Positions 51,948 through 60,164 of a stretch of DNA of 64,000 nucleotides are shown in pieces. Position numbers and translations under genes: made by a program. Position 1 is the first letter of the stretch. Each line of letters starts with the position of its first letter. The notes below the pieces were generated by a model. The model saw nothing but the letters and a program-made list of their open reading frames with translations. It made no database searches and was not told the origin of the DNA. This DNA is from Streptomyces fagopyri. GTDB taxonomy: Bacteria > Actinomycetota > Actinomycetes > Streptomycetales > Streptomycetaceae. Where the stretch lies: positions 186,001 through 250,000 of the forward strand of contig NZ_CP045643.1 of the NCBI RefSeq assembly GCF_009498275.1. The letters are read 5' to 3'.

Positions 51948-52688
51948 TCAGCGGCCGGGCAGGGTCTTCAGCGGCGCGGAGCGGCGCTCCAGGAGCTCGG
52001 CGTAGGTGCCGTCCCGCTCGGCCCAGCGCAGCGGCAGCGCGGCCTCGGCAATGATCTCGCGGGTCGTAGGCTCTACGGCCAGCAGCTCCATCACCTCATC
52101 GAGGTAATCGTCGACCGACACGGCCGCCGGGTTGAGCTTCGCCATCGCCGGGGTTGCGACGGCCGGCGGCACGAGCTCGGCCACCTCCACGCCGGTCCCG
52201 GCCAGGTGCGCCCGCAGCGACTCGGTGTAGGAATGGACCGCGGCCTTCGTAGCGCCGTAGGTGGCCATGAGCGGGAAGGGCAGGAACGCGATTCCCGAGC
52301 TCACCGTGATGATCGTTCCGGCGCTGCGGCCGATCAGGTGCGGCGTGAAGACGTCGATCACCCGGATGGTACCGAGCAGGTTCGTGGCGACCATGTTCTC
52401 GGCGTCGGTGATGTGCGCGGGGTCGCGCAGGTCCTCGGTGAGCAGGACTCCGGACATCGTGACGACGACGTCGAGGTCGGGGTGCGCGGCGAGCACTTCG
52501 TCGCGGGCCCGCAGCACCGAGGTGGGGTCGGTGACGTCGATCCGAACGGACTGCAGGCCGTCCTGTGGCTCGGGCTTGCGCCCGCCGACGACGACCGTGT
52601 TGCCGTCCTTCGCGAACCGGTGCGCGAGTTCGAGCCCGATGCCAGAAGTGCCACCGACGATGAGCACTGTGCGATTGGTGAGCCTCAC
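51948..52688 (-). CDS. SDR-family oxidoreductase (DltE-like)
   Basis: The 246-residue SDR has VLIVGGTSGIGLELAHRFAK, VVVGGRKPEPQDGLQSVRID, TIITVSSGIAFLPFPLMATY with Tyr and Lys in YGATKAAVHSY, and a C-terminal region typical of SDRs annotated DltE. GTG 52688 follows GGGAGATTCTG. It is divergent from an MmyB-type regulator over 154 bp, the same arrangement as at 13-15 kb. Confidence 0.9.
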   Translation of the reverse strand: MRLTNRTVLIVGGTSGIGLELAHRFAKDGNTVVVGGRKPEPQDGLQSVRIDVTDPTSVLRARDEVLAAHPDLDVVVTMSGVLLTEDLRDPAHITDAENMVATNLLGTIRVIDVFTPHLIGRSAGTIITVSSGIAFLPFPLMATYGATKAAVHSYTESLRAHLAGTGVEVAELVPPAVATPAMAKLNPAAVSVDDYLDEVMELLAVEPTTREIIAEAALPLRWAERDGTYAELLERRSAPLKTLPGR

Positions 52689-52842
52689 CAGAATCTCCCT
52701 ATAACGTTCGGTAGCCGTCCGACAACTACCTGCTCTTCCACAACCAGGCTCGCCCACATGCTTTGGAACTGGACAGGCCCTGCCGATCCGGGGTGTGCCA
52801 GGACCCCCTCTGCGACCGTCGGCCGCGGCTACCGTGGTAGGT

Positions 52843-53748
52843 ATGCCTCGAGACGACGCGAACCGGCTGGGCAAGTACCTGCACGCCCGCCGCGACCTGG
52901 TCACGCCGCAGCAGGCCGGCATCCCCGGTGGCGCCAACCGGCGCGTCCCAGGGCTTCGCCGCGAGGAGGTCGCGATGCTTGCCGGTATCAGTGCGGACTA
53001 CTACCTGCGGCTGGAGCGCGGCAGGGATCACAACCCCTCCCCGCAGGTGCTCCAGGCCATCGCTCGTGTCCTGTACCTCGACGACCTGGAAACCGAGTAC
53101 CTGCTCGGGCTCAACGTGCCCCGCCCGCCAGCCCGCCACAAGCAGCGCGCACCGCGCCTGCCCGCCCGGTTGCACCATCTATTGGCGGCCGTGGACGTAC
53201 CGGCGTTCGTCGAGGACCGGCACTTCGACGTCCTGGCCTCCAACCAGCTCGCGATGGCCCTGTCGCCGCGGCTCCGGCCTGGCGAGAACCGGCTGCGTTC
53301 CCTGCTGCTCGACCCCGAGGAACGCCACTTCCAGCACGACTGGGAGGCGGCGGTCGTCGACTCCGTCGCGGCTTTTCGCCGTTCGGTGGACGACAGCGTC
53401 GCCGACCGGCGCTCCGTCGAACTCGTCGGCGAGCTGTCCCTGGCCAGCAACCGCTTCCGCACCCTGTGGGCACGGCACGACATCAAAGCGCTCGGCTACA
53501 CCAGCACAGTCAACCATCCGGTCGTGGGCGAACTGCGCCTCAACCGCGAGAAGCTCGCCGTCGGAGACCTGCTGCTCGTGCTCTACTACCCGGACCAGGA
53601 CAGCGACGCCGCCGAGAAGCTCCAACTGGTGACCTCCCTCGCCCCTGCCGGCGGGCAGCAGCCCGCTGCGGCCGTCGCCCCTCCGGCAGGCCGCGACGTC
53701 GACGCCTGCCACCGATCGCAGGACAGTCGGGGCCGACGCAGACCGTGA
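52843..53748 (+). CDS. MmyB/XRE-family transcriptional regulator
   Basis: The 301-residue protein has the HTH NRRVPGLRREEVAMLAGISA, DYYLRLERGRDHNPSPQVLQ and an MmyB-like ligand domain (AVDVPAFVEDRHFDVLASNQ, TVNHPVVGELRLNREKLAVG). A disordered Pro/Ala/Arg tail ends it. The short leader before ATG 52843 (TACCGTGGTAGGT) may be the -10, giving a leaderless transcript. The divergent SDR is the expected target. Confidence 0.9.
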   Translation: MPRDDANRLGKYLHARRDLVTPQQAGIPGGANRRVPGLRREEVAMLAGISADYYLRLERGRDHNPSPQVLQAIARVLYLDDLETEYLLGLNVPRPPARHKQRAPRLPARLHHLLAAVDVPAFVEDRHFDVLASNQLAMALSPRLRPGENRLRSLLLDPEERHFQHDWEAAVVDSVAAFRRSVDDSVADRRSVELVGELSLASNRFRTLWARHDIKALGYTSTVNHPVVGELRLNREKLAVGDLLLVLYYPDQDSDAAEKLQLVTSLAPAGGQQPAAAVAPPAGRDVDACHRSQDSRGRRRP

Positions 53749-53989
53749 CGCCCTGCTCGCTCCGACCGTGCTGAGGAGGCGGTCACAGGAGACTTCGGGG
53801 CGTGCGGTGTCACGGGCAGGGACAGGTGACGTGATCTCACTTTGTCCTGCGGCTGCGTAGGTGAAAACGAAGAACGTATGTCGGTCAGTGCTGGCGGCGC
53901 CTCTGGCCTGAGGTGCCTGGAGATGGCGATCAGAACCAGGAACGGCTGGAGGTTCAGACGCCGATTCGACGCATCCACCATGGGAGGTC

Positions 53990-54322
53990 TCAGGGTGTGA
54001 AGGGATTGTTGAGCGTGCCGTCAGGGACGCGTGCGTCTGCGGGACCGATGGCTGCGCTCAACTCGCGTCGTGCCGTGGGCCTCAGGACATGGAGTGTGAT
54101 CTCCAGCAGGGTGCGGGCGTGATGGTCGCCGTCGCGGAGATCTGTGTCATCGCGTTCGTAGAACCGATCGTGGTTCTCGCGTGGCCGTCAGACATTCGCA
54201 TTCCAGCGGTGGAACGCGTGGGCGACTTCGCCCGCAGGGAGGCCGTGACCCCGTTCGAAGGCGGCGATCTCTCTGTTCGCCGAGGCGGACAGTCCGCGGA
54301 TCACGGGTGCCCGCCGATAGTG
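53990..54322 (-). pseudogene. Unidentified gene relic interrupted by one in-frame TGA
   Basis: Leftward, a single frame reads SANREIAAFERGHGLPAGEV, AHAFHRWNANV, then TGA (rc 54188-54190), then RENHDRFYERDDTDLRDGDH, HARTLLEITLHVLRPTARRE and DGTLNNPFTP before a proper stop. Both sides of the TGA stay in the same frame, so a TGG-to-TGA change is the simplest explanation. An earlier TAG (about 54323) bounds it and no start is present. The family is unknown. Confidence 0.55.
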
Positions 54323-54454
54323 CGTTCGGCGTCGCGGGAGCTACGCTCTGATCTCGCCCGGTGACCGGCCAGGCATGAACACTTCCAGTAGGAAGACGTT
54401 GGGGGCCCGACCCTAGAACTGGTTGGCGGCAGAGATCAAGTACTCAGGGTCGGC

Positions 54455-54612
54455 TCAGCTGACGGGCCGCTGTTCAGCGCGTGCTCGGGTGGTGCAGATT
54501 CGGTAGGAGTCGGTGCGGGTTTCGATGATGTTGCCGCCGAAGGTGAGGCGGTCGACGATGGCCGCGCAGAGACGGGGGTCGGTGAAGGTCTTGGTCCACA
54601 CAACTGGGGCCG
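54455..54612 (-). pseudogene. IS21 IstB C-terminal fragment
   Basis: The frame reads VPAPVVWTKTFTDPRLCAAI, VDRLTFGGNIIETRTDSYRI and ends RAEQRPVS. This is the C-terminus of IstB-type ATPases (F-x-DPxLxxAIxDRL, ETxTDSYR). It lies 36 bp left of the ISL3 element. Confidence 0.75.
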
Positions 54613-54648
54613 GCACTTGTTCCCTGCTGTCTGCGTACGGACTTTTCT

Positions 54649-56386
54649 GGCTCTGGCAAGATTTTCGTAGGCGGAGATCATCTCGTCAGCAGGGTCGTTC
54701 GGTCTGCGCGGCGGGCAGCCTGTGACTGTGCCCTGTTGAACTGGTCGGTCTGTTACCGCAGTTGTCTGATGTGGTTGTGATCTCGGTCGAGGTCTCTGAT
54801 GCTGTGGTGACGGTCCGGGCCCGCACCAGATCCGGTGTTCCTGCGGGATGTACGGGATGCGGACAGCTCAGCACGTGGCGCCACAGCCGCTATGCGCGAT
54901 GCCTATCCGACGTCACGCTCGCGGGCCGGCCTCTGCTCATCGATCTGTCAGTACGCCGTCTGTACTGCGAGAACACGACGTGCCCGAAGGTGACGTTCAC
55001 GGAGCAAGTGCCGGGGCTGACTGTGCGCTACCAGCGGCGGACACCACGACTGCAAGGCCTGGTGGAGGACGTCGCGGTGGTGCTGGCTGGCCGGGGCGGT
55101 TCCCGGATGCTTCGGATCTTGAACATCAGGCTCTCGCGGGTCGCGGTCCTGTCCCAGCTGATGCGTGTGCCGTTGCCGCCACTGGTCACGCCCCGGGTGC
55201 TGGGGGTGGACGACTTCGCTCTCTACGGCGGCACCTACGGAACTCTCCTGGTGGACGCCACCACTCGGCTCCCGCTAACCCTCTGGGAAGGACGCGACGC
55301 GGAACGGCTCGGCCGCTGGCTCCGCGATCATCCTGGCGTGGAGGTCGCCTGCCGCGACGGTTCCCTCGCCTACCGGCAGGGCATCGCCACCGGCGCCCCG
55401 GATGCCGTGCAGGTCAGCGATCGTTTTCACCTCTGGCAGGCCCTCGCCCGCCGGGTCCAGGACATCGCCTCCGCCCACCGCGGCTGCCTGCCCGCAGCAC
55501 TGCCTCCGATCAGCGATGCCGCCCCCGCGTCGGTCGAGGAGCCCCTCGAGAACACCACCGCGGACACGCGAGCCGAGCGCCACGCCCGAAGGCTCTTTGA
55601 AGCCGTTCAGGCCTTGATCCGTTCTGGCCGGAGCCACAGCTCCGTGGCCCGGGAGCTCGGCCTGAACCGCCGCACGGTCAGCAAATACGCCCGAGCCCGC
55701 ACTTGGCAGGAGGTCGTGCGACGCCCTCCACGCAAGTTCTCCACCCTGGACCCCTACCTCGACTACTTGCAACAACGCTGGGACGAGGGACAGCACAGCG
55801 CGAAGATCCTGCACGAAGAACTGCAGGCCAAGGGCTACCTCGGCCACTACCAGCGAGTGAAAATGGCCGTCGCACCGCTCAGGCGGGGCCTGCCCCTGGA
55901 CGAGCCACGCGAGCGGCCGCCCTCTCCACGGGAAGCTGCCCGATGGATCACCACCCACCCGCACCGCCGCACCCCGCACATCAACGATCGCATGCCTCGC
56001 CTACTCGAAAGCTGCCCCGACCTCAGGACCGCCCACGACCTGGTCCGCCGATTCGCCGCCATGCTCGACAACCGCGACGCGACATCCCTGCCAGAGTGGC
56101 TGGAAGACCTCGCGAACACCGGACTCGCACCGCTGACCGGCCTTGCCAGAGCCCTCCGCGAAGACAGAGATGCCGTCGCCCAGGGCATTACCACCCCTTA
56201 CAACTCCGGGGTCAACGAGGGCCGCATCACCGACGTCAAGCTCCAGAAACGCATCATGGCTGGACGCGCCGGCGTCCGTCTCCTCAGACACCGCGTCGTC
56301 CTGATCGCCCACCTCCGACGACGCTTTGCTGACCGGCCGACCGCCTCACCGAGATGATCTCCGCCTACGAAAATCTTGCCAGAGCC
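54649..56386. mobile_element. Complete ISL3-family insertion sequence with 8-bp target duplication
   Basis: The 1738-bp element has perfect 37-bp inverted ends (54649-54685 and 56350-56386, outermost GGCTCTGGCAAGATTTTCG). It is flanked by ACTTTTCT at 54641-54648 and 56387-56394. One uninterrupted transposase gene fills it. Perfect ends and duplication indicate a recent, probably still active insertion. Confidence 0.95.
54762..56357 (+). CDS. ISL3-family transposase
   Basis: The protein of about 531 residues has the ISL3 zinc motifs CTGCGQLSTWRHSRYARCLS and RLYCENTTCPKVTFTEQVPG, an HTH, and a DDE domain starting RVLGVDDFALYGGTYGTLLV. An insertion with a second HTH (RSHSSVARELGLNRRTVSKY) follows, then GITTPYNSGVNEGRITDVKL (Glu region). 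It ends inside the right inverted repeat. The N-terminal start is uncertain: the frame extends upstream as ELVGLLPQLSDVVV, with TTG 54762 and GTG 54771 as candidates. Confidence 0.93.
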   Translation: MSDVVVISVEVSDAVVTVRARTRSGVPAGCTGCGQLSTWRHSRYARCLSDVTLAGRPLLIDLSVRRLYCENTTCPKVTFTEQVPGLTVRYQRRTPRLQGLVEDVAVVLAGRGGSRMLRILNIRLSRVAVLSQLMRVPLPPLVTPRVLGVDDFALYGGTYGTLLVDATTRLPLTLWEGRDAERLGRWLRDHPGVEVACRDGSLAYRQGIATGAPDAVQVSDRFHLWQALARRVQDIASAHRGCLPAALPPISDAAPASVEEPLENTTADTRAERHARRLFEAVQALIRSGRSHSSVARELGLNRRTVSKYARARTWQEVVRRPPRKFSTLDPYLDYLQQRWDEGQHSAKILHEELQAKGYLGHYQRVKMAVAPLRRGLPLDEPRERPPSPREAARWITTHPHRRTPHINDRMPRLLESCPDLRTAHDLVRRFAAMLDNRDATSLPEWLEDLANTGLAPLTGLARALREDRDAVAQGITTPYNSGVNEGRITDVKLQKRIMAGRAGVRLLRHRVVLIAHLRRRFADRPTASPR

Positions 56387-56467
56387 ACTTTTCTCCCCGG
56401 CCGCGTACAGGTGAACGTCCCCAGCTGTTGGTACCCGCTTCTGATCCTGGTGGGCCATGCTGACTCC

Positions 56468-56695
56468 ATGGCAGCTATGGGGTGGGGCATAGCGGCCGTT
56501 GCCTGGAGCGTGGTCGCTGTGCTGCTTGTGGGGACAACGGTGTGGGTCGTGGCTCTCGGGCTCGTGCGGCTGGGACGGGCTGGGGACGAAGTCCGGGTTC
56601 GTCTTTCGCAGCGCCGGCTCGAAGGCGGGGGCGAGGGGGAAGCCACGTCGAGTGCTCTGGTCGGCTTGTGGGTGACTCGAGTCCGGACACCGTGA
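56468..56695 (+). CDS. Small single-helix membrane protein
   Basis: The 75-residue product has one membrane helix (GIAAVAWSVVAVLLVGTTVW, VVALGLVRLG) and a basic tail. Its TGA overlaps the ATG of a second small gene (TGATG). No family is recognised. It lies just outside the right end of the ISL3 element. Confidence 0.45.
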   Translation: MAAMGWGIAAVAWSVVAVLLVGTTVWVVALGLVRLGRAGDEVRVRLSQRRLEGGGEGEATSSALVGLWVTRVRTP

Positions 56696-56856
56696 TGGTG
56701 CGTCACGATGGCAAGCCAGGGGAGGTAGTGGCTACCGCCAGGACGCCGTGGGGCACCTTCTGTCGGGCCGACTACTCGGTCTGCTTCACCAGCCTCGACG
56801 ACATGGTCAAGTCGGGCTGGACGCCGCCAGCACAAGACGGCTGGCGAAGCGCCTGA
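56695..56856 (+). CDS. Small hypothetical protein coupled to the previous gene
   Basis: The 53-residue product reads MVRHDGKPGEVVATARTPWG, TFCRADYSVCFTSLDDMVKS, GWTPPAQDGWRSA. It is compact and soluble with two Cys. The TGATG overlap suggests translation with the membrane protein. No homologous family is known to me. Confidence 0.45.
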   Translation: MVRHDGKPGEVVATARTPWGTFCRADYSVCFTSLDDMVKSGWTPPAQDGWRSA

Positions 56857-57180
56857 ACGTGGAGCAACTCTCGCTCTACTGGTAGGCCCACTGAGCAGAT
56901 GTGGCAACCACCCCGAGCAAGGAATGGCCGATTTCAAATGGGCGCGGTTCCTCTGGAGCAGAGGACTGATCGAGAGCGGGTCGGGGATGCGTCCGGCGAG
57001 AGCTCCGGCACGCTGGTGCAGGTCGCCGGACGCCTGGATGGGGCCGCCTTCAGGATCTCGGCGGCGAGGGATCGTTTCCACCCGAGGCCCGTGGTGGCGT
57101 GCCCGGGGTGGGAGCTGGGGTATGCAGTGGGAGGAACGGGGTGGCAACCTGTCCGAGACCACGAGGGGGATGATCTGCTC

Positions 57181-57291
57181 ATGCGCACACGACGCGTGAT
57201 CTTAGGCGGTCTCTGGCTTGCGTGCCTGGTGTTCTCCATCTGGTTCTTCGCGAAGGTGATCGTACTGTTCCTGGAGGCAGAGTCCTGGTGA
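57181..57291 (+). CDS. Possible 36-residue single-helix membrane peptide
   Basis: MRTRRVILGGLWLACLVFSI is followed by WFFAKVIVLFLEAESW: a positive N-terminus then one helix. A GAGGGGG lies about 14 bases upstream. Size and topology are plausible for a small membrane protein, but chance is possible. Confidence 0.35.
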   Translation: MRTRRVILGGLWLACLVFSIWFFAKVIVLFLEAESW

Positions 57292-57380
57292 CTCGGGCGA
57301 GGGATATCGATGGGTCATGCAGAGAGCCGGCATTCAGCCTCTTGCGGAGTCAGGCCTGAATCGGTTGCACGATTTCCCAA

Positions 57381-57420
57381 CTGGTTGCTGTACAGCGGGA
57401 AGTGCAGCAACCACAGCAAC
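57381..57420. repeat. Inverted plus direct CAGCAACC repeats
   Basis: TGGTTGCTG (57381-57389) is inverted as CAGCAACCA (57404-57412), and CAGCAACC repeats again directly at 57413-57420. Three copies in 40 bp of otherwise geneless DNA (57292-57593) suggest a protein-binding site. Confidence 0.45.
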
Positions 57421-57593
57421 CGATCCCGTCTGATAGCACCTTGCTGAACCCGAAGTGCGGCCTGTATGACCACCACTGACCGGTCTCTCTTGAACTACGG
57501 ATCAGAAGGGGCCCGTGCCCCTGTCGTACCCGATCGAACGGGAACTGGCGGGGAGTCATGGTTACTGACGGACAGAGCGAGTGAGGACGCCGA

Positions 57594-57629
57594 CGGGCCC
57601 GGAACCCCTTCGGAAGGGTTCCGGGCCCG
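57594..57629. terminator. Strong hairpin with TTCGG loop region
   Basis: CGGGCCCGGAACCC (57594-57607) pairs with GGGTTCCGGGCCCG (57616-57629). It lies 24 bp past the stop of the leftward FG-GAP gene and should end its transcript. Confidence 0.85.
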
Positions 57630-57652
57630 TTCGCTCCCCGGTGCGGAATGCG

Positions 57653-59086
57653 TCAGATCATCCAGAGCAGGCCCGCGCCGCCCAGATAACTGGGACTGCG
57701 GTCGCTGAGGCCGACGGAGGACGGGGTGAACTCGTGGCAGCCCCGTGCCGTCGGGCCGGTGGTAGTGCCCGGGAAGACCCAGACCGCACCCGGGCCCATG
57801 TTCTCGAATGCCGCGCTGACGAACAGCTCTGGCCTGCCGTCCCCGTTCACGTCTCCGACGGCGACCGTCGTGCCGAACGCATCGCCGGATTCCGAGGTGT
57901 CCGGGACGTCGGCCGTGTCCTGGGTGAAGGAGTACGATCCGGCGCCGAGCGCACCGGAGCGGCGGCCCGGAATGATGGTGACCTGCCCAGCGTGGGACCT
58001 GCCCTCGTACGGGGTCCCGACCACGATGTCGGCGAGTCCGTCCCGGTTGAGGTCGGCCACGGCAAGTGAGCCGCCGAAGTCGTCGCCCTTGTCGCTCGTG
58101 CCGGGCACTCCGGCGGTGTTCTGGGTCAGTTGCACCGGCTTGGCGTCGAAGGGGATGCCCTGCTTCGCCCCGTACCAGACCAGGACACGCCCGCCGTGCG
58201 CCCCGTCCACGCCGTCCTTGGCGGGCTCGTCGGGGTCGCCGATCACCAGGTCGGCGTACGAGTCGCCGTTGATGTCACCGGTGGCGGCGATGAGGCCGTT
58301 GCCCTGGGTCATGTAGTCGTCGTACATCATCCCAGGGCCCCGGTAGACCTCACCGCCGCTGAGGCCGGCCAGTCGGACGGTGATGGCGACCGGGTCGGGG
58401 GCACCGTCGTGGTTGAAGTCGCCGAGCGCGACGCTCGCGACGGAGGGCGTGTTCTCGTTGTACGTCCTGGACCCGTAGGTGCCGGTACGGCTGAACGGCC
58501 CGGTGAAGTAGACGGACCCGCCGGTACCGGCGACCGCGACCTGCGTCTTGGCTCCGGGGCCGCCGGCGAACACAGCGACATCGCGCCCGTACTCGCTCGC
58601 CCCGTCGTGGGGCCTGGCGGGATTCGGCAGGTCGGTGGCGCTCGTCAACCCGTTCTTGCTGCCCCACAGCGCCACGACCGCGCCCGAGTCGTTGCCCTTG
58701 GACGTGTCCTCGTAGGGGGCGGCGACCACCAGGTCGGCAAAGCCGTCGCGATTGATGTCGGCCGTCGCAGTGGCCGCCCCGAACCCGTCGCCCGCCTCGG
58801 CCGAGTCCGGCACGCCCGCACTGTTCTGCGTGATGGTCTGCCGCCTGCTCGTCGACAGTCCCGACTTCGACCCGTACAGGACGACGACGGCACCGGCCCC
58901 GTCCTTGCCCGCCACATTCGCGCCCGGTGCGGGCACAACCGCGTCCCGGTAGCCGTCCCCGTTGAAGTCACCCGGCACCGCGCCGTGCACGGCCACCGCA
59001 GGGGTGACCGGTCCCAGGGCCGTGGTCCCCAGCACGACGATCACGGCTACGGCTCTCCATCTCCCCTTGAACCTCTGACGTGTCAT
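57653..59086 (-). CDS. Secreted FG-GAP/integrin-alpha-like repeat protein
   Basis: The 477-residue product has a signal peptide (WRAVAVIVVLGTTALGPVTP) and a beta-propeller of about seven FG-GAP blades. Calcium-type loops recur: DFNGDGYRD, DINRDGFAD, DFNHDGAPD, DINGDSYAD, DLNRDGLAD, DVNGDGRPE, with GDGFGAATA or GDDFGGSLA between. There is no sortase or membrane anchor at the C-terminus, so it is probably released or wall-associated. GGAGGGGG precedes ATG 59086. The function is unknown; such propellers often bind ligands or other proteins. Confidence 0.92.
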   Translation of the reverse strand: MTRQRFKGRWRAVAVIVVLGTTALGPVTPAVAVHGAVPGDFNGDGYRDAVVPAPGANVAGKDGAGAVVVLYGSKSGLSTSRRQTITQNSAGVPDSAEAGDGFGAATATADINRDGFADLVVAAPYEDTSKGNDSGAVVALWGSKNGLTSATDLPNPARPHDGASEYGRDVAVFAGGPGAKTQVAVAGTGGSVYFTGPFSRTGTYGSRTYNENTPSVASVALGDFNHDGAPDPVAITVRLAGLSGGEVYRGPGMMYDDYMTQGNGLIAATGDINGDSYADLVIGDPDEPAKDGVDGAHGGRVLVWYGAKQGIPFDAKPVQLTQNTAGVPGTSDKGDDFGGSLAVADLNRDGLADIVVGTPYEGRSHAGQVTIIPGRRSGALGAGSYSFTQDTADVPDTSESGDAFGTTVAVGDVNGDGRPELFVSAAFENMGPGAVWVFPGTTTGPTARGCHEFTPSSVGLSDRSPSYLGGAGLLWMI

Positions 59087-59172
59087 ACAGCCCCCTCCTT
59101 CTCGGCGCACCGACCGTGCGCCGACATCACGCTGGGATTGTTAAGCCAGGAGATGACGAGAATGGGGGTGGA

Positions 59173-59195
59173 GCCCAGGGGTTCCACCCCTGGGC
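59173..59195. terminator. Perfect 10-bp hairpin upstream of the FG-GAP gene
   Basis: GCCCAGGGGT and ACCCCTGGGC surround TCC. It lies 87 bp before the FG-GAP start and may end leftward transcription from the decayed gene to its right. Confidence 0.7.
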
Positions 59196-59255
59196 CGCGG
59201 CACTCGAAAGGGAAGCGGGAGACTTGCAGGGTGTGGTGGACGGCCTGGGTGACGG

Positions 59256-59628
59256 TCATGCCGACCAAGTAGGGCAACCACCTCTGAACTGCCCACCGTC
59301 GTTGATCCAGGCGCCGTCCGCCGGTCTCCAGTGAGCCTGCTCCTCAAGAAGCATTCTCGCCACTTCGGCGGGCTCCTCGATCATCCTCTGGGGCAATCGG
59401 TCCCGGCGTGAATCGGCGCAGCGCCTGCCGGTCCGGTATCCGTGGACTGGTTCCACGCCAAGCGTGTATCAGGGCATGGATTCCGGCCGGGAAATGATCT
59501 TGGTTCGTGGCCACCGAGGACACCGTCTCGGCCTGCTGATATCGGGCGTCCGGTCGAGGGAGCGCCTGCGCGCGAGGAGCAGCCGGAGATGACGGGTTCG
59601 CCGTCGGCGAGGGGGTCCTTTTCGGCAC
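59256..59628 (-). pseudogene. Unidentified frameshifted relic
   Basis: One frame reads NQDHFPAGIHALIHAWRGTS then PRIPDRQALRRF. Near 59420 sense passes to another frame, RLPQRMIEEPAEVARMLLEE then QAHWRPADGAWINDGGQFRG. The latter looks like a real helical protein end. Both ends are uncertain. Confidence 0.35.
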
Positions 59629-59637
59629 ACAGAGAGG

Positions 59638-59826
59638 TCAGGGGGCAGTACTCCAAGCACGTAGGTGCCGGCCGATCAGTCCCACGCCCATGGCCCGCGC
59701 GTTGCCCCGGGATTCTGCTGCGTAGAGCGGACCGTAGTCGTCAACCTGCGGATCACCAGGCAACAACTGCGCGGCGCGCAGCAAGAACGTCACCTCAAGC
59801 GGCTGGGGCGGCTCGTTCGACGTCAC
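59638..59826 (-). pseudogene. Fragment resembling the N-terminus of a Fic/Doc-type toxin
   Basis: From GTG 59826 the frame reads LEVTFLLRAAQLLPGDPQVD, DYGPLYAAESRGNARAMG and stops at 59638. The GDPQVxDxGxLxAA pattern recalls Streptomyces proteins annotated as Fic-family toxin components. The Fic core HPFxxGNG is absent. Its start overlaps the stop of the frame at 59823-60062 (GTGA), a toxin-antitoxin-like arrangement. Confidence 0.35.
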
Positions 59827-60062
59827 GCGGTGTGGCCCCGCTTCTGCTGCTCCTCAAGGTCCTGCCGCGCCTCCAACTCCGCAGAGGGCTGCTCCGCACC
59901 GGGGGCGGCCGCGCCGGCCTCTTCGGAGAACGACGCCGCAAGCGACTCCGCGCGGGCGATCCGGACCTGAAGCCCTGGGCACGGTCGATCGACGGGCCCA
60001 TGAGGACGATTCCACGACCGCCTCGGGCCTCCCTCTCCGTTCCACGGACCAGGAGCGGTCAC
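59823..60062 (-). CDS. Possible antitoxin-like small protein, weakly supported
   Basis: The frame ends VRIARAESLAASFSEEAGAA, then ELEARQDLEEQQKRGHTA, an acidic helical tail overlapping the Fic-like start by GTGA. The N-terminal half looks random (Pro/Arg/Gly-rich), so only the last 40 residues may be real. Confidence 0.3.
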   Translation of the reverse strand: MTAPGPWNGEGGPRRSWNRPHGPVDRPCPGLQVRIARAESLAASFSEEAGAAAPGAEQPSAELEARQDLEEQQKRGHTA

Positions 60063-60128
60063 CGCACCGACGCGGCCGAGTCACTCCGCCCACGGTCCCA
60101 CGCAGCGATGTCGGGTGGTACCACGTCT

Positions 60129-60150
60129 TGAACCTCACGCGGTGTGAGGA
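60129..60150 (+). promoter_or_regulatory. MerR-type operator/promoter
   Basis: ACCTCACGCGGTGTGAGGA (60132-60150) has arms CCTCAC and GTGAGG. A TTGAAC (-35-like) overlaps its left side at 60129-60134. MerR regulators bind such sites within an over-long promoter spacer. The cognate MerR gene begins 15 bp later. Confidence 0.65.
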
Positions 60151-60164
60151 TGCATCGTTGCTCC

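Noticed and set aside
51738..53774. 678-residue rightward open frame
   Set aside because: It runs antisense to the SDR and across the MmyB gene in the wrong frame, with Arg/Pro/Gly-rich sequence and no domain.
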